A DNA stretch of 64,000 bases from Oncomelania hupensis (lineage: Eukaryota > Mollusca > Gastropoda > Littorinimorpha > Pomatiopsidae). Where the stretch lies: the NCBI GenBank assembly GCA_036898135.1, contig CM072513.1, forward strand, positions 92,124,517-92,188,516, given 5' to 3'. A program made the translations under genes and the position numbers. The notes beneath the pieces are model-generated. The model saw only the letters and a program-made list of their open reading frames with translations. It searched no databases and was not told the DNA's origin. Positions 11,698 to 45,343 of the stretch are shown here, piece after piece (position 1 is the stretch's first letter; each line of letters starts with the position of its first letter).

Positions 11698-14349
11698 CTA
11701 AGCCTGTCCGCTCTCAAGAAAACCTGTGTATATGCCTTGGGGACTTGGAAACTGTGCACGGATTCGCTGGACTGCACATGCTGGTAATGTGACTCTGATT
11801 TCACGGCCCAGCCAACCCCAGATGTACCTGACGAGCAGCCGGTATGCAGTATACCTGTAACGACTGGAAAAACAGAAATTGTAACTGCATTTAAAAAGCA
11901 TAGTTTTATATTAAAAAGTTCAAAAGCATCACTTTCATGTAACAACATGGCTTAAAAATAGGTAAATATATCAAAGTTAAAATCTGCAAACTTATGAATT
12001 CGCACATACAAAATCTAATAATAGTTTAAAATGCTGAAACAAAATTAATTCAAAACAGATTTTTTTTTTTCGTTTTCTGAATCGAGCAGGCCATGTATGC
12101 AAAATGTTCCAAAGAATCAGCACAACCAGAATCTACTGATTTAAAATGTTGATTCAAATTTAATTGAAAACGGACTTTTTCTGAATTCAGGCCATGTGAG
12201 CAAAAATGATACACGTATAGGAAAGCCTGACTGCACAATGCCATTACAAAATTCAATAATATCACAGAATTTTAAAGAGAGAACTGATAAAAAACCTGTG
12301 TACATAAAATATTTAGTCAATAAGAGAAAACATTCAACATTTATTCTTTAAGTGCCCGTATGTTCAAGTATTTTGGAAGGAATTTGAAAGGGCCATTCTA
12401 AATGCTATAATTCTGTTGCCTTCCACTTTAGCGAGCATCTGGTTATATTTGGCTGTGACAGAAATATAAAAACTGATCAAATATTGGATTTAATAATATT
12501 ATTATCTAAATCATATATTTATAGATGGAAAATGGAAAAACACACTCCACTCTATCAGTCATTTACATATGTAATAAAACACAGATATGAGATAGAGAAG
12601 TATATAGCTTGTGTACAGTTGACACAAGAAAAATTTATGCAAGCATGGCACCCCTACATCCCGCTGTTTGAACGCTTATAATTCATTTATTGTTTGTTTG
12701 CCTCAATGGTTGTTCATCAAGAATTTGTTAAAATAGTACTCCATGACATGTGTCTCTCTTTCTGTCTCTCTCCTTCTCTCTCTCTGCCTCTCTCTCTCTC
12801 GCTCCCTATAGTATATGTCTGTATTTGTGTACAAAAACATAAACCAAACTTGCTTGAATAGCATATATTGTAAAATTATAGTAATTATGTACACACTGTA
12901 AGGTTTCTTTATATTTGATTTCATGACTAATCTGTACTATTGAAATAATGCAAAATTTTCCAATTTACTTTTAATATTTTGTGCATAATAGTTATGATTG
13001 TATTCATTCATGTTCTGTATTAATACTGTTTTGTATTCATGCTTGTTTTGGAATTAAAAAATGTTGATTATTAAAAAAAATAATAATTAGTCAAAATTTT
13101 ATTTTTAAAAAAAAAAGATCAGTATATATGATGGAAGTGAACAACACAACACACATAGACCGAAAGCTAGACCTTCAGAAATGTAAACATGAATGATTCA
13201 AAAAGAAAAAAAAGGAGTATCACTATCACATTTGCATTAAAAACAAATATCTTACTCATTTTCTTCAGCAATAGCCCGCCGATACTGTTGGTTGTACCAG
13301 GAGTAACTGGTCTGCAGTACATATATATCCAGACAGAGTGAAGAAAAAGCAGGGTGCTCTGTTATGCACCTTCCCCCATTGCTGCTCACAGCCAAGGCCA
13401 TTTCAGGGATTTCTGTGCAACAAATGCACTCTCTGACGCTGGGCATGATGCTGCAGTGTCCACATTGACACCTGCACACAAAACAAACTATAAGGTACTG
13501 GAACTAATTCACAAACCTACGAATATAAACTGTTTCTTCAAACTGTAGTAATAACTTTTCTGAATAAATAAATACATTCTGATATTAAAACAAATGACAT
13601 GGAGTATTATATTGACTATGTTATATTGACTGTTATTATTAATATTACTATTACTAGGCGTTATTATAATGTAGGACCAGATAAAACATAACTGGGCCTT
13701 TCACTTGATAGTTGATATTCAAAGTGCAATCTACTACATCTGTACAACTACAAGTCGAAATCTACTTAGTGAAAAGGTACTACAAGTACAATGAAACGTT
13801 TGAGTATAACTGAAGTGGGCGAACAATTAATCATAACGTGATTTCAGTTTCACCTAAATATTTTTTTTTAATGAATAGTCTAAACAAAAATAATAGCAAA
13901 AACATGATGTGTTCCCACATGGAATTGTTTGCAATAGACGCTCTTTTCGTCATGATAGCTAACTAACTGGGAACACATCAGGATTTTGCCAAAATATCTT
14001 TCGTTTAAGACTTTCATATCTGTCTACACCTTTTTTTACGAGCATAATGGTAAAAATAACCTATTGTAAATTTCTAACTATATTATCGTAATTAAAAGAA
14101 ATTGTTATTATTTATGAAGTAGCTGGTCTCTTACCACAATGTTGAAGATAGCCGAGCTTGTCGATCTTCATGGTTTTCTAGCTCCTCATCAGCTATTTCC
14201 TCATCTGTCGACGCAGTTGGCTCGTATTGATAAGGCAACGTACCCCGATACTCTTGTGGAATGTCATCAATATCATAATCGGAATCGCCACATGACAGGT
14301 CGACCGATGACAGAGTACTATTATCGCTGTCGCTTTGTTCAGCAGCCAT
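11698..14349 (-). CDS. P2X7 'ballast'-like zinc/cysteine domain protein (3 exons, 198 aa)
   Basis: Exons: 14135-14349, 13256-13471 and 11698-11863, all GT-AG and in frame (both junctions phase 2). Start ATG 14349-14347 has good context; an in-frame ATG at 14397 would add 16 residues. The N-terminus is acidic and ends in a YQYEP motif. Exon 2 has WCQCGHC, ECICC and CITEHP with 'SLCLD'. Exon 3 has AYRLLVRYIWG, ACAVQRIR and the closing IYTGF. This ordered set matches the cysteine-rich intracellular 'ballast' domain of P2X7 receptors, which also occurs without a channel in invertebrate proteins. There are no transmembrane segments, so it is not a P2X receptor. As the second gene of a Kolobok element it may assist transposition or counter host control; that is inference. 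A truncated LINE lies in its second intron. Confidence 0.88.
12321..13086 (+). mobile_element. 5'-truncated L1/Tx1-like LINE copy inside Kolobok intron
   Basis: From 'agagaaaacattcaac' onward this matches 42233-42660 and 45600-45890, the 3' end of the large LINE, with scattered differences and a 4-bp deletion near 12390. It is flanked by the direct repeat TTAGTCAA (12313-12320 and 13087-13094), an 8-bp target duplication, and ends in an A-rich tail. It preserves the 3' UTR uninterrupted, which proves that the 42697-45599 segment elsewhere is an insertion. Confidence 0.9.
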
Positions 14350-14400
14350 TTTTATGTGTTCACCCCGTGACGTAGTAAACCAGCCTAGATAACTCATGAT
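14350..14400 (-). promoter_or_regulatory. Promoter region of ballast-domain gene, mirror of left end
   Basis: On the minus strand the order is an ACGTCACG core, then GTGAACACATAAAAATGGC. This parallels TGACGTCACCG, then CTGAACACATGCAAAATATGGC at the other end of the element. The match implies that the two gene starts derive from one inverted sequence. Promoter function is inferred. Confidence 0.45.
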
Positions 14401-14546
14401 AGTGTTTTGGGTCTTTCTCTCCCCTTATGAAAATCGACTGCTAAATTTCCCACTTTAAATATTAATAACTTTTTGTAGAAACAAGATATAAGGCTAAAAC
14501 TTCAGATTTAGTATAGCCTAATGATGTTCTTCGAGTGGACTAAGTT

Positions 14547-35681
<21,135 letters not shown>

Positions 35682-35863
35682 CTTCAAAACAAAAAAAGTT
35701 TACACAGAAATAATGCAATACAGTACAGTACAGTATAATACAAATACAAATCAAATACCAATGAAAACTCATGCACTATTACCAGTTAACTTACACAATA
35801 ACGTCTCTCATTCTTTCTCTCTCTCTCTCACCATCAGCAGCAGCATTTGAAGTTTCAACTTCT

Positions 35864-35867
35864 GTAA

Positions 35868-35945
<78 letters not shown>

Positions 35946-35960
35946 AAATAATAATAATAA
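35864..35960 (+). repeat. (AAT)n microsatellite
   Basis: About 30 AAT units at the 5' edge of the L1/Tx1-like LINE. Confidence 0.93.
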
Positions 35961-36239
35961 TAACAACAGTGAGCGAACACCGAGCGGGTCGGACGTGTTT
36001 TCGCTAGCTCTCTGTTGATTGCGACTGACTATGTAATCACTGTATGAGTATTCAGTGTTTGCTAAACCTCTTATCACCGAATGAAACATGTACTTTGTGT
36101 AATTATGATTATTGAAGTAGTGTAGGCCTAATCTGAATAAGACCACTGCAATCGTTTAAGAAATGAAAGAAGTTTGACAGTAATGTTACCGTTTCCAGTG
36201 TTGTGAAATGGTAGTTTTGCGTGCTAGACTGGTAAACTG

Positions 36240-37235
36240 ATGGAAATATCGACGTATTTCTCCTCTGCCAGTAAGCGAAAAGAAGTTCCTTCTCCTGGTT
36301 CCGCCTCTGATAGTGGCAGTCCACGATTCCAGCACAGTAATAAAAGACCAAACAGTAATATCAGCGAGTCTTTTGAAGAAGAGGAAACACCAGAATCTAA
36401 GATGTCGATTCACGAGGCACTAGAGGCTATACAGCGTAGTATTCTGTTGCTGGCTACAAAAGAAGATAGTCGACAGCCGAGAGAGGAGGTGAGAGGGGAT
36501 ATGGAAAAAATAAGGAATGAGGTGCAGATCGCTAAAGAGAAGATAGAAGAAAGGTGTGAGGTTTTGGAAGCTAGGTGTCACGATCTGGAAGTGAAGATGG
36601 ATGCTATGGAAAAAGTGAACGAAAAAGTGAAGAGAGAAAATGAGGTATTGAAGAATAATCTCATCGCTTCCAAGAACGCAACGAACCCGAAGTTTGAAGA
36701 AACCAAAAGTGAACTGAACGATTTGGAGCAATACGGCCGCCGTTGGAATCTCAGAATCTTCAACATGAACGAGCAGAAAGACGAGAAGCAAGAAGAAACA
36801 GCCCGTAAAGTGTGCAAGCTTTTTACGGAGTCCATCGGCATCAGCGTGAGGCTGAGCGACCTGGAAGCTTGCCAAAGAGTCGGTGGTGGAGGTGCTGCTG
36901 GCGGAGACGGGAGAAAGCGGTCCATCATCGTGCGTTTCAAGGACCGGGCTCAGCGTGACAACATCCTAGCCAACCGAAAGAAGTTAAAAGGTCAGAAGGT
37001 GCCTGTGGGTGAGGATCTCACGGCGGAAAATGCCAGGCTATGCCAAGCTGCATACAAGCACTCAGCCTCGTTGGCCTCTTGGACATCGAACGGCAAGGTG
37101 TTTGCCAAAGTCAAGAACGGTAAGACTGTTCGTATTAAATATGGAGCTGATGTCAACAAAGTCCTTCCCAGTGCAATGTCTGGAGCGTCCGGCGCTCGGA
37201 AGAATGAGACATTGAGGAAGATGGAAGAGAATTAA
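36240..37235 (+). CDS. LINE ORF1 protein (coiled coil + RRM-like, 331 aa)
   Basis: Intact frame from ATG. The N-terminal part is low-complexity and acidic. A long coiled coil spans about residues 60-160 (repeated KIEERCEVLEARCHDLE-type heptads). Then comes the YGRRWNLRIFNMNE motif that marks the RNA-binding domain of L1-type ORF1 proteins, and a basic C-terminal domain (RSIIVRFKDRAQRDNIL). Expected to bind the LINE RNA as a trimer. It uses clearly more GC-rich codons than ORF2 of the same element. Confidence 0.85.
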   Translation: MEISTYFSSASKRKEVPSPGSASDSGSPRFQHSNKRPNSNISESFEEEETPESKMSIHEALEAIQRSILLLATKEDSRQPREEVRGDMEKIRNEVQIAKEKIEERCEVLEARCHDLEVKMDAMEKVNEKVKRENEVLKNNLIASKNATNPKFEETKSELNDLEQYGRRWNLRIFNMNEQKDEKQEETARKVCKLFTESIGISVRLSDLEACQRVGGGGAAGGDGRKRSIIVRFKDRAQRDNILANRKKLKGQKVPVGEDLTAENARLCQAAYKHSASLASWTSNGKVFAKVKNGKTVRIKYGADVNKVLPSAMSGASGARKNETLRKMEEN

Positions 37236-38778
37236 TGAACTTGTTGCAATCAGAAAACGACATAGACATAGTTTGATATTTATATATGTGTGTATCAATA
37301 TGTATAAATATTGCAACAAAGACAATTATTACAATGTAATGTGTATATTATTTTATCATTGATAAAATACTGCACTAAAATATTGCACTAAACGTGATAT
37401 TGCATAATTTCAAAATTTACTCTACTTCTTCTTCATTATGTTCTGCTTTGGCGCATATGTGTTAATGTATAATTTCACACATGTATATTTGTTTTTTATT
37501 AAAAAATATGGTAAATAACTTCTTAGGAAGGTGAGTTTCTCTGGTATAATGTAATTTGAAGAAGTATAATATACATGTAAGTATAATATAATCTGAAGAA
37601 GTATAATATACATGTAAGTATAATATAATCTGAAGAAGTATAATATACATGTACTGTAGGTATAATATAATTTGAAGAAGTATAATACAATATAACCTGA
37701 ATAAGTATATAATAAGAGATCTAATAGATTACACTTGGACTGATGGTTGTGCTAGTAATAGTGATGGGGTATTGATCATGATTGAGGATATTGATCATGA
37801 TGGAGATAACGATAATGGATATGATAATAGATACATAAGATTTAATTCATTATTGTTGTGTTTTGTTAAACTTAAATGCATTACTCTGTATAAATTTTGT
37901 GACTGTCCGGTGTTTTTGAGTTCAATGGACAGTCATAGACAAAAGAAACCAAACGTATTAACTATATAGGCAGGCTTGAGAAGATCACACATATGTGAAC
38001 ATGCACAATTAACACTTTGACACACTCACTCACACATTCATGTGCACACTCATGAATGCACAAACACATACACTCGCATGCACGCACTCATACACACACA
38101 CTCTATACAGGCACGCATGCTTCACACTCATTCACAACCACACACACGCAAATATTATATAACGGCAGCGTAATACGAATAATACTATGATTTGTCTATG
38201 TATACCCATTGTGTTTCCTCTACAACCTTTACATAAAGGTTGATATGTCTTCCCCCCCCCCCCTCCCCTGATATATGTACGCAAACAGAGCTTATTCTGT
38301 TTTGTTAATTTTCTCCATTCTGTTTTACTACTTACTTTTTTCATTAATTATATATTGATTACTTTGTGCTGTATTGTTTCACGCTATAATTTGAATTTTA
38401 TTTGTATTTTAGAGGTTTGGTGACATTTGTAGGCTCACCGATGTACCAAATTTGTTTTGTCATTGTACATAAAGGAGCGACTGTGTATGTGAGTGCGTTG
38501 AATGTCTCACTTCCCTTACTTGTTTCTCACTTGTTTCTTTTCTCTTGGATATTTATGATCTGCATTATTTTAACTTATACCAAAATTCTGTTGAACCAGT
38601 TCATGGAGCCTAAATACATGTTTTTTCAGAGTGTGAACTGTTCGGTCAGTACTCTATTGTTGCGTTCATTGTTTGAAATTGGCTTTTTAGTATGTTATTA
38701 TGCCCAACTCCTCTAAGATTTTGCTTTTCTTTTTGTGTCTCTGGGTTTCCACTATTTTATTTTTCCTCACATGTTTAG
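37236..38778. other. Long ORF1-ORF2 spacer with tandem repeats
   Basis: About 1.5 kb without coding motifs. It holds an approximately 43-bp tandem repeat at 37547-37700 ('gaagaagtataatatacatg'), CA-rich DNA at 38000-38150 and a poly-C run near 38253. L1-type spacers are normally short, so part may be inserted DNA. Confidence 0.6.
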
Positions 38779-39814
38779 ATGGGTGACAATATAACGGTGA
38801 TGTCCATGAACTGTCAGGGTCTTGCAGACTCCAAGAAGCGTCATGATGTGTTTCAATATTTGAGAGCAAAGGCTTATTCTATTTATTTATTACAAGATAC
38901 CCACCTTGACCCTAAGTTAGAGAAATACATAAGGGCTGAGTGGCGCTTTAATGGTTATTTTGCTTCATTTAGTTCTAATTCCCGAGGTGTAGCTGTGTTA
39001 TTTAATAATAATATAGAGTTTAAAGTTAATAAAGTCATTACGGGGTTAGACGGAAATTATATTATTATTTCTGTAAAAATAATGGATAAAGATTTTTTGA
39101 TTATAAGTTTGTATGGTCCCAAAAGAGATGACCCAGACTTCTATACTGATTTAAAACAGCGTATTTTGGAGCTCAGATTTGACCATATCATCATTGGAGG
39201 TGACTGGAATTTAGTGCAAAACTTTTCTTTAGATTATTGTAATTACAAACATAATCAAGTCAAGTCAATGCATTCTTTATTTCTCAGAAAAAAGTAAAGC
39301 TCAAGAGCAAGTTCATGCGATGATGATTGACCTAGACTTGATAGATATATGGAGAGAACTTAATCCTGAGCTAAAGCGGTTTACATGGCGTAGAGGTAGT
39401 CCATTACAGCAAAGCCGCTTAGATTTTTTCTTAGTGTCAGAATCGTTATTGAATTTTTCTGTCGATGCTGACATACACCCAGGGTACAGAACAGACCACT
39501 CTCTAATATCTATGTCAGTAGGTGTTATGAAAGTAGACAAGAAACCAGGGCTCTGGAAGTTTAACAGTTCTTTGCTTATGGATAAAAAATATGTTGATGA
39601 AATTAATACAGTTATTAAAAATGTTATTGAGGAGTATGCTGCTGCTCCCTATTTACATGAAAACCTGGGTACCGTCCCCTTTACTGAGTTGCAATTTATA
39701 ATAGATGACCAACTGTTTTTGGATACCTTATTAATGAAAATTAGAGCACAGACTATAGCTTATGCAACAATGAGAAAAACGGATGAACAACGAAAAAGAA
39801 CTGCATTTGGATAA
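38779..39814 (+). pseudogene. LINE ORF2 endonuclease domain (frameshifted)
   Basis: APE-type endonuclease: start MSMNCQGLADS, then LLQDTHLD, GVAVLFNN, IIGGDWNLV, RLDFFLVSE and DHSLISMS near 39500. The frame breaks at an A-run near 39290 and again near 39790. This nicks target DNA for target-primed reverse transcription in active copies. Confidence 0.8.
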
Positions 39815-42593
39815 TTTGATAGAATGTTTAGAAAAGAAAGAGAAATTGAGTGATTTAGAAAAAACTGAATTAGCTAACAGTAAAGTAGAATTAGTTTCAT
39901 TAAGGGAAAAAAGAATGGAGGGGGTGTTGCTTCGTTCACGATCTAGATGGATTGCTGACGGAGAAAAAATAACTTCATATTTTTGTTCATTAGAAAACAG
40001 AAATTACGTTAATAAGAGAATATCTAAATTGGATAAAAATGGTACTATTATAACGAATGAAAAAGATATTGCTACGGAAGTTAATTATTTTTATTCAAAT
40101 TTATATTCTGAAAGAGAAATTGAACAGGTTGAAATCAATGATATTGTTAATGATCTTCCGACGTTAACCGAGGACGAACAAACCTCCTTAGAGGGGGAAA
40201 TAACATTAGAAGAAGCATCCCTAGCTCTGAAAAACATGCCCAACAGAAAGAGTCCGGGTAGCGATGGTTTTACTGTAGAGTTTTTTACATTTTTTTGGCG
40301 TAACTTTGGTAATTTCATAGTTAGATCGCTTAATGAAGGGTTTAGGAAAGGGGAATTATCTTCAACACAGAAAGAGGGAGTGATTATTTGCATACCAAAA
40401 GGGGATAGACCTAGAAAGTTCATTAAAAATTGGAGACCTATTTCTTTACTAAATGTAGTATATAAAATTGGTTCATCATGTATTTGTAATAGACTTAAGT
40501 TAGTGTTACCTTCTATCATTAATGAAGATCAGACTGGATTTATGCGTGATAGATATATAGGAGATAACATTCGTTTAATCTATGATATTATTGATTTTCT
40601 GCAAAAATATAATAAACTTGGTCTTTTGCTTTGCCTTGACTTTGAAAAGGCCTTTGATTCGTTAAGTTGGAAGTTTATGTTTAAGGTGTTACAAGCTTTT
40701 GGTTGTGGCCATGACTTTTGTAGATGGATAGGTACTTTTTATAATAATATTAAGTCTTCTGTGACAGTGAATGGGGGCCTAACATCCTGGTTTCGTGTGC
40801 AGAGGGGCTGTAGGCAGGGAGACCCGATCTCATGTTATTTATTTATTATGTGTGTAGAGATTTTAGCAATTATGATCAGACAGAATAAGGAGATAAAGGG
40901 AATTAAAATTAAAGAAAATGAACATAAAATTTCTCAATATGCGGATGATACGGAAATTACGTTAGAAGGCGACGAAAACTCATTTAAGCAAACCATTAAT
41001 ACTATTGAGTGTTTTAGCTCTGTCTCTGGCCTAGCTTTAAATACAGAAAAAAGTAGCGCTATCTGGTTAGGAAGTAAAAATAAATTGTCGTACTGTCTAC
41101 ATGCCTCATCTGCACATGGATTGGAACCCAGACACATTTAAAATACTCGGAATCTGGTTTACAAATGACTTAAGGGAGTGTGTAAAGTTACATTTTGAAT
41201 TAAAATTTCTAGAAATACAAATACTGTATAAAATATGGCTGAAGCGTCAATTAACGCCTTTGGGTCGTATTGCTGTGCTTAAATCTTTAATTTTGTCAAA
41301 AATTATATATTTGTGGCTTTTACTACCTAATCCACCTGATACTATCGTCAATTCCATTCAGAAAAGTATTTTCCAATTTGTTGGGGAAAAAAAATAACAA
41401 AATTTCAAAAAACTCTTCTGTCAAAAGCATACCTGATGGAGGTATTGGGATTCCCGATGTACGTCATTATATGAGTGCATTAAAGATTACTTGGATTAGA
41501 AAGTTGATTAACACAAAGCATAAGTGGAAAAATATTATTGAAGCCACACAAGAAAGAGTGTCACTGCTTGATAAGCTTGGTACTAAATTGTATACCACAG
41601 AAAATCCTAATCCGTTTTGGTATAATGTTTTTAATGCGTATGAAATTCTGGAGAAAAAAGTTAAACCTGACTGTGTTGAGGAACTTTTATCTGAACCATT
41701 ATTTTGTAATAATAATATTTTGGTGCAAGGGAAAACAATTTTTTTATCGGGAATGGATTGAGAAAAATGTATATACAGTTGGAAGTCTGCTTAATAATGA
41801 TGGTAATGTTTTTACATATGAAGCTTTTGTTGATAATTATGGAGTTACTACCAATTTCCTGGCATACTATGGATGTGTTAATGCTGTTAAAAAATATATT
41901 TGTTGTGGATTGGTGACAGAAAATAGTAACTGTGTTGATTACAAAACCAGTAAAGTGATGAGACTTGTAGGTAAATGTCCTAGAGGTGCAAGAATATTTT
42001 ATGACGCATTAATTACTGATGAAGTAAAACCAAATTGTTGTAAGAACTGGGATAAAAGAATTGAGCGAAGATTAGAATGGAAAATAATATTTAAGAAGAT
42101 ATGTGGAGTTACGGATATACATTTAAAGTGGCTGCAAATTAGAATAATTCACAGAATTTTAGGAACTAATATAGTATTATCCAGTATGGGAATAGAGCAG
42201 GATAATAGCTGTACTTTTTGTGAATACGAAAGAGAAAACATTCAACATCTATTCTTTAAGTGCCCGTATGTTCAAGTATTTTGGAAGGAATTTGAAAGGG
42301 CCATTAATTCTAAATGCTATAATTCTGTTGCCTTCCACTTTAGCGAGCATCTGGTTATATTTGGCTGTGACAGAAATATAAAAACTGATAAAATATTGGA
42401 TTTAATAATATTATTATCTAAATCATATATATATAGATGTAAAATTGAAAAACACACTCCACTCTATCAGTCATTTACATCTGTAATAAAACACAGATAT
42501 GAGATAGAGAAGTATATAGCTTGTGTACAGTTGACACAAGAAAAATGTATGCAAGCATGGCACCCCTATATCCCGCTGTTTGAACGCTTATAA
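39783..42593 (+). pseudogene. LINE ORF2 reverse transcriptase and C-terminus (frameshifted)
   Basis: RT motifs: KSPGSDGFTVEFF, WRPISLLNVVYKI, QTGFMRDRYIGDN, LCLDFEKAFDSLSW, GCRQGDPISCYLF and catalytic QYADDTEI. The frame breaks near 41110, 41390 (A-run) and 41750. The last frame has the zinc-knuckle-like CTFCEYERENIQHLFFKCP and ends at 42593. Motif set and ORF1 type point to the L1/Tx1 group. Confidence 0.82.
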
Positions 42594-42714
42594 TTCATTT
42601 ATTGTTTGTTTGCCTCAATGGTTGTTCATCAAGAATTTGTTAAAATAGTACTCCATGACCTATGTCTCTCTCTCTCTCTGTCTCTCTCTTTCTCTCAATG
42701 CTTGCAATTTAAAC

Positions 42715-45097
42715 TTTATTATATTAGGGGACTTTAACATAAATCTTTTACAGTCTCAGTCACACTGGAACACAATAACAAACTTGCTTGGTATAACTCA
42801 GTTTATTCAAGAACCAACAAGAGTCACAGAAACTAATTCAACTCTTCTTGATCATATATACAGTAACAACAATAATATAATTTCTGCTGCTTTCACGTCT
42901 GACGTGTCTGTCAGCGATCATAAAGCCATTCTTTGCAAATGTTCATGCCATCTTCCAAAACCACAGTTTAAAGGACATACCTACATTATGTATAGAAACT
43001 TTAAGAATTTTGATAAGTCCGCATATTTACAGGACTTAAGTTTTTAATTTCAACAATTTAAGAGCATATAATAACCCTAATGAAACCGCCGAAATATTTT
43101 TAAAACTATTACTTTCTGTGGTTGATGCACATGCTCCAATCCAGAGGAAGAGAGTAAAACATGCATCCGTTCCCACCTGGATGACAACTGAAATTAAAGC
43201 TGCCATGTCCTTGCGTGACAGACATAAAAAACAAAAACAGTTTGAACTGTATAAAAAGCAACGTAATAAAGTCCTTACTCTCGTAAGAAATGCAAAGAAA
43301 AAATATTTTCAAACTTTATTATCAACTGAAAACACTAATATCACTTGCATTTGGCAAGCAATGAACGCATTTTGCTAAAAATCTAGAACAAGAAAAACAA
43401 ATCAATTTAATTTTTCTAATGATGAATTTAATAAATATTTTATTTCATTAACTGACTCTATTCTTAAATCTAATACTGCAAACACAAACACAGATACAAT
43501 ATATGATAAGGTCAACCTGTTTTGTAGAAACAAACTTCACGAATCTGCCTCATTTCTTATACCTCGGTTAACAGAACATGATGTAACTTCTCTAATATTA
43601 AAAATGAAAAATAAAAAGTCTATGGACATTTATAATCTAAATGCATTCATTATAAAATTGTCTCTTCCTTATATCATTGAACCTTTAACCTACATCTATA
43701 ATCTATGCATTGATCAAAGTCAGTTTCCTTCAATATTTAAAGAAGCTAAAGTTATACCTTTACCTAAAACAAGTGATACTTCAGTTCTTGACAACTTTCG
43801 ACCAATTTCCATTCTGCCTGTACTATCTAAACCCCTGGAAAGACATATTCACATTAACCTTATGAAATATTTAGAAAATAACGCTCTTTTTCATCCTTTT
43901 CAGTCTGGCTTTAGACCTAAACACTCTTGTCAAACAGCACTCGCCCATATTTGTGATGCTTGGCTTGATGCTATAAACAAGCAAGACATTGTAGGGGCAG
44001 TTTTTCTTGACCTTCAAAAGGCATTTGACCTAGTTAACCATAACATCTTAATAAATAAGTTAAAATTCTATTTCCAAAATTCTGCATCTGTATTATTTTT
44101 TAAATCATATTTATCAAACAGGCACCAATCAGTATACACTAATGGTTCCTTTTCGTCTTCTGGTGATGTAACTTGTGGAGTTCCTCAAGGATCGATCCTT
44201 GGTCCTATTTTATTCTGTATCTTTATCAATGACATGCCCCTTTTTCTCACACAAAATGTTAATCTTGAACTATTTGCTGATGATTCATCCCTCCATACTC
44301 ATAATACAAATTTACAGGAGGTGGAGCAAAGTCTTCAAATAAGCATAAATGAAATTAATAACTGGTGTTGCATCAATAGAATGAAATTAAATCCTAATAA
44401 AAGCAAAAGTATGCTTCTCACTACACGACAAAAACGCCAAAATGGATCTTTTCCCCTTAATCTAAACTTAGGGTCGTACAGTATTGAGCAAGTTCATGAA
44501 CATAAGGTGCTAGGCATAATCATCGATGATGATTTTAGCTGGCGGTCACACGTTAACCATATCTGTAAAAAAATTTCTAAAAACCTCTTCCTCCTAAATA
44601 AACTTAGACATTTTGTTACGGCTGATGCATTAAAATCTTTTTTCTATGCCCACTGTATGTCTCATTTTAATTATGCATCGATTATTTGGTGTAATGCCAG
44701 TGATGCTCAAATTAAACATCTAAATAGTCTTCATAAAAGAGCAATCAAGATACTTTATAAATCTTATAATAATATAAATACAGATGCTACAACTAATGAA
44801 AAATATCAAGAACTCCGAATATTACCACTTCAAAAACAATTTATATTTAATACAGCTATCCTTATGTTCAAAATCACACACGGAGAAACACCTGCATATC
44901 TTGATACATTTTTTATTAAGCCAGTTGATGGGCATAGACTGTATAATTATAAACTACCCCTCCCTCGCATTGATTTATACAAAAATAGCCTATCGTTTAA
45001 TGGAGCTAGTGTATGGAACTCTCTCCCTCTGGAGTGTAAACATTGCGACACACTGTTTTCTTTCAAATGTAAAATATGTAGGCATCTGCAAAATTAA
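42715..45097 (+). pseudogene. Second LINE: endonuclease end and reverse transcriptase
   Basis: The endonuclease C-terminus (IILGDFNINLL, LLDHIYSN, VSDHKAI) breaks near 43047. A middle piece (43118-43378) ends in a stop. The main RT frame runs 43604-45097: VIPLPKTSDTS, FRPISILPVLSKPLER, QSGFRPKHSCQTAL, AVFLDLQKAFDLVNH, GVPQGSILGPILFCIFIND and catalytic LFADDSS. The pattern suits a jockey/CR1-type LINE; the clade is not firm. Confidence 0.8.
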
Positions 45098-45173
45098 TTA
45101 TAAAAGTGATGTATAATAATATATATGACAACACAGTCATTCGTGTAATTATTAACCTATTTATTTATTCACT

Positions 45174-45214
45174 TTATTATTATGATTATTATGATTATTA
45201 TTATGATTATTATG

Positions 45215-45253
<39 letters not shown>

Positions 45254-45287
45254 TATTTGCTGTGGAACTTGACTTGTCTTATTTGTC

Positions 45288-45342
<55 letters not shown>
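45174..45342 (+). repeat. ATT/ATG microsatellites in LINE 2 tail
   Basis: Two (ATT)n blocks separated by 'tatttgctgtggaacttgac', in the 3' UTR of the second LINE. Confidence 0.9.
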
Positions 45343-45343
<1 letters not shown>

